NCBI GenBank assembly: GCA_018899075.1
Contig: JAHIIS010000048.1
Location: 1-8,123 of the forward strand
Length of the DNA stretch: 8,123 nucleotides
Reading direction: 5' to 3'
From: Candidatus Omnitrophota bacterium
Lineage (GTDB): Bacteria > Omnitrophota > Gorgyraeia > JAFGHF01
Shown here: positions 1 through 5,164 of the stretch, in pieces
Layout: each line of letters starts with the position of its first letter
How positions within the stretch are numbered: the first letter of the stretch is position 1
Notes under the pieces: generated by a model
Databases searched by the model: none
Told to the model about the DNA's origin: nothing
The model's input: the letters and a program-made list of their open reading frames with translations, nothing else
Translations under genes and position numbers: made by a program

Positions 1-116
1 ATGAAGGTTGCCAGTCCCGACACATACAGAGAAAGCAAGGTAATGGAAAATACTTCCCGATCAAGGGAAAAGATAAGACTAAAGGCCTTCAGCAGACCGT
101 CAAGAATAAGATCCAT
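1..116 (-). CDS. ABC transporter permease, N-terminal fragment (TupB-like, tungstate-type)
   Basis: The ATG at 116-114 shares one base with the TAA stop of the upstream trkA-like gene (TAATG), and the frame stays open for 38 codons to the window edge. The translated start reads MDLILDGLLKAFSLIFSLDR, followed by EVFSITLLSLYVSGLATF. This resembles the N-terminus of tungstate/anion ABC permeases of the TupB type, which begin with an 'I.eGl..A..Ll...d.ev..I...SL.vs..At' pattern ahead of the first membrane helix. Such permeases form the membrane channel with a binding protein and an ATPase. The hydrophobic run starting near residue 24 is probably the first transmembrane segment. Only the beginning is visible, so the substrate is an inference. 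There is no strong ribosome site other than GAGG about 13 nt upstream, which suggests translational coupling to the preceding gene. Confidence 0.6.
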   Translation of the reverse strand, partial: MDLILDGLLKAFSLIFSLDREVFSITLLSLYVSGLATF

Positions 117-616
117 TACTTGCCCAGGTCCTCAACTCTTTTGCCGGCAATTTTGGCGCCCGCTTCAATCTCCATCGCGTCAAGCCGGCTGTCTTCGAGA
201 AAGAAACTACTGAATCTACTTTCGGTAATCTTATTTCTAATCAGTGAAGCCAAAAGCGTGGTACTGTTAACTATATCGATTCCCAGCTCCTTATAAACGT
301 GCGTATATTGGACATCGTTAATCCTGGTGATTACTTTGGGGATATGAAAAATCTTCTTGGCTACCTGCCCGGACATAATATTGGCGTTGTCGTTGTCGGT
401 AACGGTGCAAAAGGCGTCTGCCTGTTCGATGCCGGCTTCTTTGAGCAAGTCCACGTCAAATCCGTTGCCCGTAATCGTTACGCCGTTAAAATCGGCCCCC
501 AGCCGCTGAAAGGAAGCAGGGTCTTTGTCTATCGCCACCACGTTGTGCCCGCTGTCTGCGAGAAGGCGGGCCAATTCGCTACCGACTTTGCCGCATCCGA
601 CGATGATTATATACAT
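116..616 (-). CDS. TrkA-N (RCK_N) potassium-uptake regulatory protein, C-terminally short
   Basis: This 166-residue protein is a cytosolic nucleotide-binding regulator of the TrkA/KtrA type, which gates K+ uptake channels according to bound nucleotide. The Rossmann motif GCGKVG lies at residues 7-12, and an acidic residue (D30) follows the second strand, as expected for NAD(H) binding. The RCK_N region runs to about residue 118 with typical elements (EAGIEQADAFCTVTDND, KVITRIND, ELGIDIV). The family is usually about 220 residues with a C-terminal RCK_C domain. Here only the first segment of RCK_C (IEAGAKIAGKRVEDLG) is present before the stop. The ATG at 616 is preceded by AAGGA at good spacing and follows the rplT stop by one base. 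No K+ channel subunit (TrkH/KtrB) is visible; the next gene is an ABC permease. Domain assignment is firm, but the physiological partner is unknown. Confidence 0.85.
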   Translation of the reverse strand: MYIIIVGCGKVGSELARLLADSGHNVVAIDKDPASFQRLGADFNGVTITGNGFDVDLLKEAGIEQADAFCTVTDNDNANIMSGQVAKKIFHIPKVITRINDVQYTHVYKELGIDIVNSTTLLASLIRNKITESRFSSFFLEDSRLDAMEIEAGAKIAGKRVEDLGK

Positions 617-617
617 T

Positions 618-968
618 TTATTCCTTCATTACCGCGTCGGCGATGCAATCAAAGGCCGCTTTATCATTAACCGCCAAATCCGCCAAAATTTTTCTGTCCA
701 GATTAATCCTGGCCTTCTTTAGGCCGGCAATAAATTTATTATAGGAAAGGCCTTTCTCTTTAAGCCGGGCGTTTATCCGCACAATCCAGAGCCTGCGCAT
801 ATTTCTCTTTTTGGCTTTTCTGTCCCGGTAACTAAAATAGAGGCCGCGGCGCAGCGTCTCTTTGGCTGTGCGCAAAAGCCGGCTTCGAGCTCCCCGCGCT
901 CCTTTGGCCTGCTTTAAAATTCTTTTTTTCTTTTTCTTTCTCGCCGGTGCATACCTTACCCGAACCAT
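618..968 (-). CDS. rplT: 50S ribosomal protein L20
   Basis: This 116-residue, strongly basic protein starts MVRVRYAPARKKKKKRILKQ and contains the L20 core around FSYRDRKAKKRNMRRLWIVRI, followed by LSYNKFIAGLKKARINLDRK. L20 binds 23S rRNA early in assembly of the large subunit. The length matches the family norm (115-120). The ATG at 968 is preceded by AAGGAGG at ideal spacing, and the gap to the rpmI stop is 9 nt. The gene closes the conserved infC-rpmI-rplT order. In several bacteria L20 represses its own operon by binding the rpmI leader. I see no obvious operator here, and that control is only an inference from other species. Confidence 0.98.
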   Translation of the reverse strand: MVRVRYAPARKKKKKRILKQAKGARGARSRLLRTAKETLRRGLYFSYRDRKAKKRNMRRLWIVRINARLKEKGLSYNKFIAGLKKARINLDRKILADLAVNDKAAFDCIADAVMKE

Positions 969-977
969 CCTGCCTCC

Positions 978-1172
978 TTAATAAGGCATCAACATTTTAA
1001 TTGCCTTTTTATCGGCCCTGGAAACTAAGGCCGATTTCTTCAGCCGCCGCTTTCTTTTTCTTGATTTCTTGGCCAATAAATGGCCCCGGCCCGCCCTTTG
1101 CCTTTTAATCTTGCCTTTTTTGGTAATTTTGAATCTTTTAGCGAACGCTTTCCTGGTTTTTATCTTGGGCAT
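978..1172 (-). CDS. rpmI: 50S ribosomal protein L35
   Basis: This 64-residue, lysine/arginine-rich protein starts MPKIKTRKAFAKRFKITKKG and carries the L35 hallmark segment GHLLAKKSRKRKRRLKK, ending in the typical IKMLMPY. It is a small component of the large ribosomal subunit. An in-frame upstream start exists at 1226, but the ATG at 1172 is preferred. It gives the canonical L35 N-terminus and is preceded by AAAGGAG at 5-6 nt spacing, partly formed by the TAA stop of infC (10-nt gap). It lies between infC and rplT as in most bacteria. Confidence 0.98.
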   Translation of the reverse strand: MPKIKTRKAFAKRFKITKKGKIKRQRAGRGHLLAKKSRKRKRRLKKSALVSRADKKAIKMLMPY

Positions 1173-1182
1173 TGCAACTCCT

Positions 1183-1698
1183 TTACTTCGGTGCGAGGAC
1201 CGCGTTGACAAACCGGCCTTCGGCAACAGGGCTTTTCTCGACCTGACCGATGAGGCTTGAGTCTTTAATAAATTTGTCGAGAAGGCGCCGGCCCAGGTCC
1301 TGATGCCTCATCTCCCGGCCGCGAAATGCGAGCGTAATCTTGACTTTGTCCCCCCGGGTTAAAAAACGCTGCAGCTGCTTTAATTTAACCTGGTAATCGT
1401 GCTCCTCGATCTTCGGCCTCAACTTTATTTCTTTGAAGCGAATTTTCTTCTGATGCTTCTTGGCCAGTTTTTCCTTTTTTTCCTGCTCATATTTGTATCT
1501 ACTATAATCCATAATGCGGCAAACCGGAGGCTTTGCCTGATTGGCAACTTCTACTAAATCCAGCCCCTTCTCCTGCGCCTGCCTTAAACCCTCTTCAACA
1601 GAAGTAATCCCCAATTGTTCGCTGTCTTTGCCGATAAGCCGGATTTTGTCGGCCCTGATTCTGTAATTAATTCTGGTATTTCTGCTATCCCTGAAAAT
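1183..1698 (-). CDS. infC: Translation initiation factor IF-3 (AUU start)
   Basis: IF-3 binds the 30S subunit, discriminates against non-canonical start codons and prevents early subunit joining. The 171-residue product begins at an ATT codon (1698-1696), nine bases after a full AGGAGG site. It reads (M)FRDSRNTRINYRIRADKIR, then LIGKDSEQLGITSVEEG. This matches the normal IF-3 N-terminus (R.N..IRa..vRlIg.dg.qlGi). The family signature PPVCRIMDYSRYKYE follows, then the basic linker with KKHQKKIRFKEIKLRP. The C-terminal domain contains TRGDKVKITLAFRGREMRHQDLG and ends EGRFVNAVLAPK. Calling the first ATG/GTG/TTG would give a TTG at 1614 and remove 28 conserved residues, so the AUU start is clearly better. 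An AUU start is the known basis of infC autoregulation in E. coli. The ribosome site overlaps the thrS stop, which suggests coupling. Confidence 0.96.
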   Translation of the reverse strand: MFRDSRNTRINYRIRADKIRLIGKDSEQLGITSVEEGLRQAQEKGLDLVEVANQAKPPVCRIMDYSRYKYEQEKKEKLAKKHQKKIRFKEIKLRPKIEEHDYQVKLKQLQRFLTRGDKVKITLAFRGREMRHQDLGRRLLDKFIKDSSLIGQVEKSPVAEGRFVNAVLAPK

Positions 1699-1702
1699 AT
1701 TT

Positions 1703-1713
1703 CCTCACCTCCT
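1703..1713 (-). promoter_or_regulatory. infC ribosome binding site that fixes the AUU start
   Basis: On the minus strand the sequence AGGAGGTGAGG is nearly fully complementary to the 16S rRNA 3' end. Its first bases are shared with the TAG stop of thrS (1714-1712). The in-frame TGA inside this site prevents any more upstream infC start. The next plausible initiation codon in frame is ATT at 1698. Strong pairing would offset the poor start codon and also couple infC to thrS translation. Confidence 0.85.
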
Positions 1714-3424
1714 ATTTCTTCTCTTCAACTTCTGTTAAAACTCTTTTCGCAAACTCTTCAGCCTTCATCGTCCCCTGTTCGCCGCCTGCGCGCGCCCTTA
1801 TCGCCACTTCTCTCTTGGCCTGCTCCCGCGCGCCGACGATCAGCATATAAGGAATCTTCTCCAGTTGCGCCGTGCGGATACGCTTCTGCATAAGTTCTGA
1901 ACGGGCATCTAACTGCACGCGGATCTGGTGTGCCTTTAATATTTCTTCAACCTCCCGGGCGTACTTGTGCTGTTTATCGGTAATGGGAATAATCACCGCC
2001 TGTACCGGCGAAAGCCAGACCGGCATTGCCCCGGCGTAATGCTCGATGAGCGCGCCGATAAAGCGCTCGAGGCTGCCTAAAATTACCCGGTGCAGCATTA
2101 CCGGCCGATACGCTTTGCCGTCCTTGCCTATATAGGTAAGGTCGAATCTCTCCGGGAGCGCAAAGTCGCACTGAATAGTTGCGCATTGCCAGAGGCGGCC
2201 CAGGGCATCCTTTAATTTGATGTCAATCTTCGGCCCATAAAAGGCGCCTTCGCCCTCGTTGAGCCCGTATTTAAGACCCCTGGCTTTTAATGCCTCTTTT
2301 AAGGCATCGGTCGCCTTTTGCCAATCCGAGTCTTCGCCAATGTATTTATGGGGGCGGGTGCTTAAGTCCACGGTAAACTCAGAGAACCCAAAGTCATTCA
2401 AGGCCTCCTGCACAAAATCTATTACCCCGACTATCTCTTCGCAAAGCCTCCCGGGAAGACAAAAGATGTGGGCATCGTCCTGGGTAAACCCCCGCGCCCG
2501 CAGTAAGCCGTGGAGCACCCCGGATTTTTCATGGCGGTATACCGTGCCCAGCTCAAAGAATCTTAAGGGCAAATCGCGCCAGCTGCGGATAGCCGATTTG
2601 TAAATTAACATATGCGCCGGGCAATTCATCGGCTTAATGGCGTATTCCTGGCCTTCAATCTTAAAAATATACATACTCTTTTTATAGTACTCGTAGTGCC
2701 CGGAGCGAATCCAGACATCGCTCTTTAAAATATGGGGCCCGAGCACTAATTGATAACCCCTTTTTAAGTGCTCTCTTTTTTCGTAATCCTCGATAAGAGA
2801 GCGAAGCATCGCTCCCTTGGGATGATAAAGCGCAAGCCCCGGGCCGGCCTCTTCGGGGAAGCTAAAAAATCCAAGTTTTGGCCCTAAAATCCGGTGGTCC
2901 CGCTTTTTGGCTTCTTCTTTAAGGCGTAAAGAATCGTCGAGTTCTTTCCCGGTTAAAAAACAACTGCCGTAGATGCGCTGGAGCATCGGGTTGTTTTCGC
3001 TGCCCCGCCAGTAGGCCCCGGCCACAGAAAGCAATTTAAAGAATTTAACCTCGCCGGTAGAGCTAACGTGCGGACCGCGGCAGAGGTCAACGAATTTGCC
3101 GCTGCGAAAGACGGAGACTTCTTTCCCGGGGATATCCTGCAAAAGTTCTAATTTAAACGGCTCGCCTGACTTTTTAAAAATCTTGCGCGCCTCAGGTTTA
3201 GTTAAAACCTCTTTTTCAAATTTGTAATCTTTTTCGATGAGCTTGCGCATCCTCTTCTCGATGCCGGCCAGCTCATCCAGGGAAAAAGGGTTCTTCCGCT
3301 CAAAGTCGTAATAAAAGCCGTCGGCGATGGCCGGGCCGATGCCTAACTTTGCCGACGGGTAAAGCTCTTTCACGGCGGCCGCCAATATATGGGCGCAACT
3401 ATGCCTGAGAGTCTGCAGATCCAT
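1712..3424 (-). CDS. thrS: Threonine--tRNA ligase without TGS domain
   Basis: ThrRS charges tRNA-Thr with threonine and hydrolyses Ser-tRNA-Thr. The 570-residue protein begins directly at the editing domain: HxxxH (H8, H12) and DLCRGPH (C115, H119), the usual editing-site residues. The class II catalytic core carries the zinc ligands C268 (KPMNCPAH), H319 (GFTQDDAHIF) and H445 (PVMLHRVILG). Motif 2 is TVYRHEKSG and motif 3 is GSLERF. The C-terminal anticodon-binding domain starts near residue 468 (VWLSPVQAVIIP). E. coli ThrRS has 642 residues with an N-terminal TGS domain of about 60 residues, which is absent here. The ATG at 3424 is preceded by AAGGA and lies only 26 nt from the 3' end of tRNA-Val, so no TGS-coding sequence can be hidden upstream. 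The short leader also excludes a T-box. The gene is followed immediately by infC, a conserved pairing. Confidence 0.98.
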   Translation of the reverse strand: MDLQTLRHSCAHILAAAVKELYPSAKLGIGPAIADGFYYDFERKNPFSLDELAGIEKRMRKLIEKDYKFEKEVLTKPEARKIFKKSGEPFKLELLQDIPGKEVSVFRSGKFVDLCRGPHVSSTGEVKFFKLLSVAGAYWRGSENNPMLQRIYGSCFLTGKELDDSLRLKEEAKKRDHRILGPKLGFFSFPEEAGPGLALYHPKGAMLRSLIEDYEKREHLKRGYQLVLGPHILKSDVWIRSGHYEYYKKSMYIFKIEGQEYAIKPMNCPAHMLIYKSAIRSWRDLPLRFFELGTVYRHEKSGVLHGLLRARGFTQDDAHIFCLPGRLCEEIVGVIDFVQEALNDFGFSEFTVDLSTRPHKYIGEDSDWQKATDALKEALKARGLKYGLNEGEGAFYGPKIDIKLKDALGRLWQCATIQCDFALPERFDLTYIGKDGKAYRPVMLHRVILGSLERFIGALIEHYAGAMPVWLSPVQAVIIPITDKQHKYAREVEEILKAHQIRVQLDARSELMQKRIRTAQLEKIPYMLIVGAREQAKREVAIRARAGGEQGTMKAEEFAKRVLTEVEEKK

Positions 3425-3450
3425 AATTCCTTAATTCCTTTTTGTGCCCA

Positions 3451-3527
3451 TGGTGGGCGGTATAGGATTCGAACCTATGACCTTTGCGATGTCAACGCAA
3501 CGCGCTAACCAACTGCGCCAACCGCCC
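3451..3527 (-). tRNA. tRNA-Val(GAC)
   Basis: The 77-nt gene folds into a full cloverleaf: acceptor GGGCGGT/ACCGCCC, D-stem GCGC/GCGC, anticodon stem TTGCG/CGCAA with loop TTGACAT (anticodon GAC), and T-arm ATAGG-TTCGAAT-CCTAT. The discriminator is A73 and CCA is encoded (3453-3451). GAC reads GUC and GUU valine codons. It is the last tRNA of the trio and sits 26 nt before the thrS start, so it is probably released from the thrS message by RNase P and 3' processing. Confidence 0.97.
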
Positions 3528-3546
3528 AAACTTGCGAAGCAAATTT
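3528..3546 (-). other. RNA hairpin between tRNA-Leu and tRNA-Val
   Basis: The minus-strand spacer reads AAATTTGC-TTC-GCAAGTTT, an 8-bp stem with a triloop. One pair is U·G in the minus-strand RNA but would be an A·C mismatch in a plus-strand RNA, which favours the minus-strand transcript. The stem ends exactly at the first base of tRNA-Val. The stem is AU-rich and has no U-tract after it, so it is not a convincing intrinsic terminator. A processing or folding-insulator role is possible, but this is inference. Confidence 0.45.
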
Positions 3547-3564
3547 GTCTTTCGCCGAACATTC

Positions 3565-3647
3565 TGGGCGAGAAGGGATTCGAACCCTTACGGCCTTTCA
3601 GCCATTGGATTTTAAGTCCAACGTGTATACCGTTCCACCACTCGCCC
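3565..3647 (-). tRNA. tRNA-Leu(TAA)
   Basis: This 83-nt class II tRNA has acceptor GGGCGAG/CTCGCCC, anticodon stem TTGGA/TCCAA with loop CTTAAAA (anticodon TAA), and a long variable arm (about 15 nt, TGGCTGAAAGGCCGT) typical of leucine tRNAs. The T-arm is AAGGG-TTCGAAT-CCCTT and the discriminator is A73. The 3' CCA is not encoded: the next bases are GAAT. Maturation therefore needs a CCA-adding enzyme, unlike its two neighbours. UAA reads UUA and possibly UUG. Confidence 0.97.
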
Positions 3648-3681
3648 TCGCTCACTATTTCTTATCCTAATCAAGTTAATA

Positions 3682-3758
3682 TGGAGGCGGCAATCGGATT
3701 CGAACCGATGCATAACGGTTTTGCAGACCGTCCCCTTAAGCCACTTGGGTATGCCGCC
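3682..3758 (-). tRNA. tRNA-Cys(GCA)
   Basis: The 77-nt gene has acceptor GGCGGCA/TGCCGCC, anticodon stem ACGGT/ACCGT with loop CTGCAAA (anticodon GCA), and T-arm ATCGG-TTCGAAT-CCGAT. The discriminator is U73, the identity base expected for cysteine tRNAs, followed by an encoded CCA (3684-3682). The D-arm is somewhat larger than usual (CCC, loop, GGG). The 5' end lies only 3 nt beyond the coaB stop, so it is almost certainly part of the same transcript. Confidence 0.96.
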
Positions 3759-3761
3759 ATT

Positions 3762-4409
3762 TTACATTTTTTCTATTCTTTCAAGCAAAATTCCGGACAG
3801 GCGCTTCTTTGTCGCCCTTTTTATCTTCTCTGCGCGGCCTTTCCTATCCATTATCAAGGCATCTATTCTAACCTGCCCAAAAGGCCTTTTGCTTGCTTTC
3901 ATTTGCGTGGCCACAATCAGGTCTAAATTCTTTTGCCTTAATTTATCCTGCGCATTTTTCTTTAAGTCTTCCGTTTCCAGGGCAAAACCCACCAACATCT
4001 TTTTGCCTTTTTTACGGCCGAGGCCTCCCAGAATATCGGGGTTCTGTTTCAGGCTTAGAACTATCCCGCCTTTTTTTCTTTTGATTTTCTTTTTTGCCGT
4101 TTTTTCGGGACGAAAATCGCAAACAGCGGCCGTCATAATCAGGCAATCGCACCAGTTGAACTTGTCCTGGAGCTCCTCCCCCATCTGGCGCGCCGTAAAC
4201 ACGTCTATCGAGCGCAGGCCTTGCGGTTTGGCAAGCGCAGTCGGCCCGCTAATCAAAATAACCCGGTGGCCCCTTCGCCCGGCCTCTCTGGCGATTTCGT
4301 AACCAAAGAAACCGGTGGAATAATTAGAAATAAAACGCACCGGGTCAACCGGCTCATAGGTCGGCCCTGCAGTTACGAGAAGATTTAGCTTTCTCTTGCG
4401 CCTCTTCAC
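3762..4409 (-). CDS. coaB: Phosphopantothenate--cysteine ligase (separate CoaB)
   Basis: CoaB activates 4'-phosphopantothenate with CTP and joins it to cysteine in CoA synthesis. The 215-residue protein starts with GTG at 4409, overlapping the coaC stop as GTGA. The nucleotide-binding start LLVTAGPTYEPVDPVRFISN is followed by YSTGFFGYEIA. The region TAAVCDFRPEKTAKKKIK (residues 93-110) holds the conserved Ala and Lys segment, and KQNPDIL and VGFALETED follow. The usual 'IVAN' after the KL..K motif is IVAT here (residues 165-168). In most bacteria CoaB is the C-terminal half of a fused CoaBC of about 400 residues; here it is a separate frame. An open frame extends upstream to 4592, but it lies inside coaC and lacks family similarity, so GTG is preferred. 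The extreme C-terminus is followed after 3 nt by tRNA-Cys. Confidence 0.92.
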   Translation of the reverse strand: MKRRKRKLNLLVTAGPTYEPVDPVRFISNYSTGFFGYEIAREAGRRGHRVILISGPTALAKPQGLRSIDVFTARQMGEELQDKFNWCDCLIMTAAVCDFRPEKTAKKKIKRKKGGIVLSLKQNPDILGGLGRKKGKKMLVGFALETEDLKKNAQDKLRQKNLDLIVATQMKASKRPFGQVRIDALIMDRKGRAEKIKRATKKRLSGILLERIEKM

Positions 4410-4948
4410 TTTAAAGCCGCTACCACCTGCTCGACTATCTCTTCGACTTTCGCCAGATGCCCCATTCCTTCGCCGCCGCAGACCAGGCGCCCTTTTCGCG
4501 GGCCGATAAAGCGGTATCCTATCTTCTTTAAGCGGGCGATATTTTGCTGAGTTATTTTGTGCTTGAACATCTCTTCGTTCATTGCGCAGCACAATACCAC
4601 CGGCGCGCGCGTGGAAAGGACAAGAGCGCTCAGCACATCGTCGGCGAGCCCGGCGGCAAGCTTGGCGACAATATTCGCCGTAGCCGGGGCAATCAAGACC
4701 AGGCCCGCTCTCTGCGCCAGGGAAATATGCGCCGGGCTTACGTTTTCCGTTAGCGCAAATAAACTGCGGATTACCTTATTCGCGCTTAAAGCCTGCAGCG
4801 TAAGGGGCGTGATAAACTCTTCCGCCTCCTTTGTCATTACCACGCTAACATTAATCCTGCGCCTCTTCAGGCGATTGATAAGCTCGCAGGCTTTGTAGGC
4901 GGCAATGCTTCCGGTTACCCCCAGTATTACCTCTTTAGGCTTAGACAT
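4406..4948 (-). CDS. coaC: Phosphopantothenoylcysteine decarboxylase (separate CoaC)
   Basis: CoaC is an FMN-dependent decarboxylase that converts 4'-phosphopantothenoylcysteine to 4'-phosphopantetheine. The 180-residue protein has the flavoprotein start EVILGVTGSIAAYKACELI, the active-site histidine in SPAHI (H74), the PATANIVAKLA.G.ADD stretch, the substrate-binding AMNEEMF (N124) and the catalytic cysteine in GRLVCGGEGMG (C157). Its length equals the CoaC half of fused CoaBC proteins. The ATG at 4948 overlaps the rpoZ stop by 8 nt (ATGTCTAA). A second in-frame ATG at 4969 would add 7 residues and cannot be excluded, since neither has a well-spaced ribosome site. It directly precedes coaB in the order of the usual fusion. 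Confidence 0.93.
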   Translation of the reverse strand: MSKPKEVILGVTGSIAAYKACELINRLKRRRINVSVVMTKEAEEFITPLTLQALSANKVIRSLFALTENVSPAHISLAQRAGLVLIAPATANIVAKLAAGLADDVLSALVLSTRAPVVLCCAMNEEMFKHKITQQNIARLKKIGYRFIGPRKGRLVCGGEGMGHLAKVEEIVEQVVAALK

Positions 4949-5162
4949 CCCTTTTGGGTTTAGTGCCATGCTTGGGGCTTTCAAACTTAATCCTGCCCTG
5001 GGCGATTTCTTCCAGGGCAATGCTGGAAACCTTCTCACCGTCGGCCTCCACCAATCTGGGCGCGCCGGCATTAAGCTCTACCGCGCGCTTGGAAGCCAAA
5101 ACTACCAGTTTATAAATACTATCTGTCCTGGCTAATAAATCTTGAACCGGTACATAAGGCAT
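4941..5162 (-). CDS. rpoZ: DNA-directed RNA polymerase omega subunit
   Basis: Omega is the small RNA polymerase subunit that helps fold and hold beta-prime. The 73-residue protein shows the omega pattern: a short N-terminus, then YKLVVLASKRAVELNAGAP (residues 17-35) and SSIALEEIAQGRI (46-58). The family is usually 65-90 residues. The ATG at 5162 is preceded by GAGAGG at good spacing, located within the end of gmk, and starts 2 nt after the gmk stop. The gmk-rpoZ-coaBC order is widely conserved in bacteria and supports the call despite its short length. Confidence 0.93.
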   Translation of the reverse strand: MPYVPVQDLLARTDSIYKLVVLASKRAVELNAGAPRLVEADGEKVSSIALEEIAQGRIKFESPKHGTKPKRDV

Positions 5163-5164
5163 CG

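Noticed and set aside
1..213. Plus-strand open frame of 70 codons at the left edge
   Set aside because: It is antisense to trkA and the permease start, with no recognisable domain or ribosome site. All supported genes are on the minus strand.
1183..1614. infC start at TTG 1614
   Set aside because: It would delete 28 conserved N-terminal residues of IF-3 and lacks a ribosome site. AUU at 1698 fits both.
3425..3450. T-box or long regulatory leader for thrS
   Set aside because: Only 26 nt separate tRNA-Val from the thrS ATG, which is too short for a T-box or tRNA-mimic leader.
3431..3655. Minus-strand open frame of 74 codons through tRNA-Val and tRNA-Leu
   Set aside because: The translation (GSNPFSP, GSNPIPP) is the tRNA T-arm read in frame. 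Two complete cloverleaf tRNAs occupy the stretch.
3444..3926. Plus-strand open frame of 160 codons across the tRNA cluster (GFEPM/GFEPL repeats)
   Set aside because: It is the antisense of three tRNA T-arms (the repeated GGATTCGAACC), a well-known source of false proteins; it also overlaps coaB.
3762..4592. Longer CoaB reading starting at 4592
   Set aside because: The extra 61 residues lie within coaC in another frame and show no CoaB similarity. The GTG at 4409 with GTGA overlap gives the normal start.
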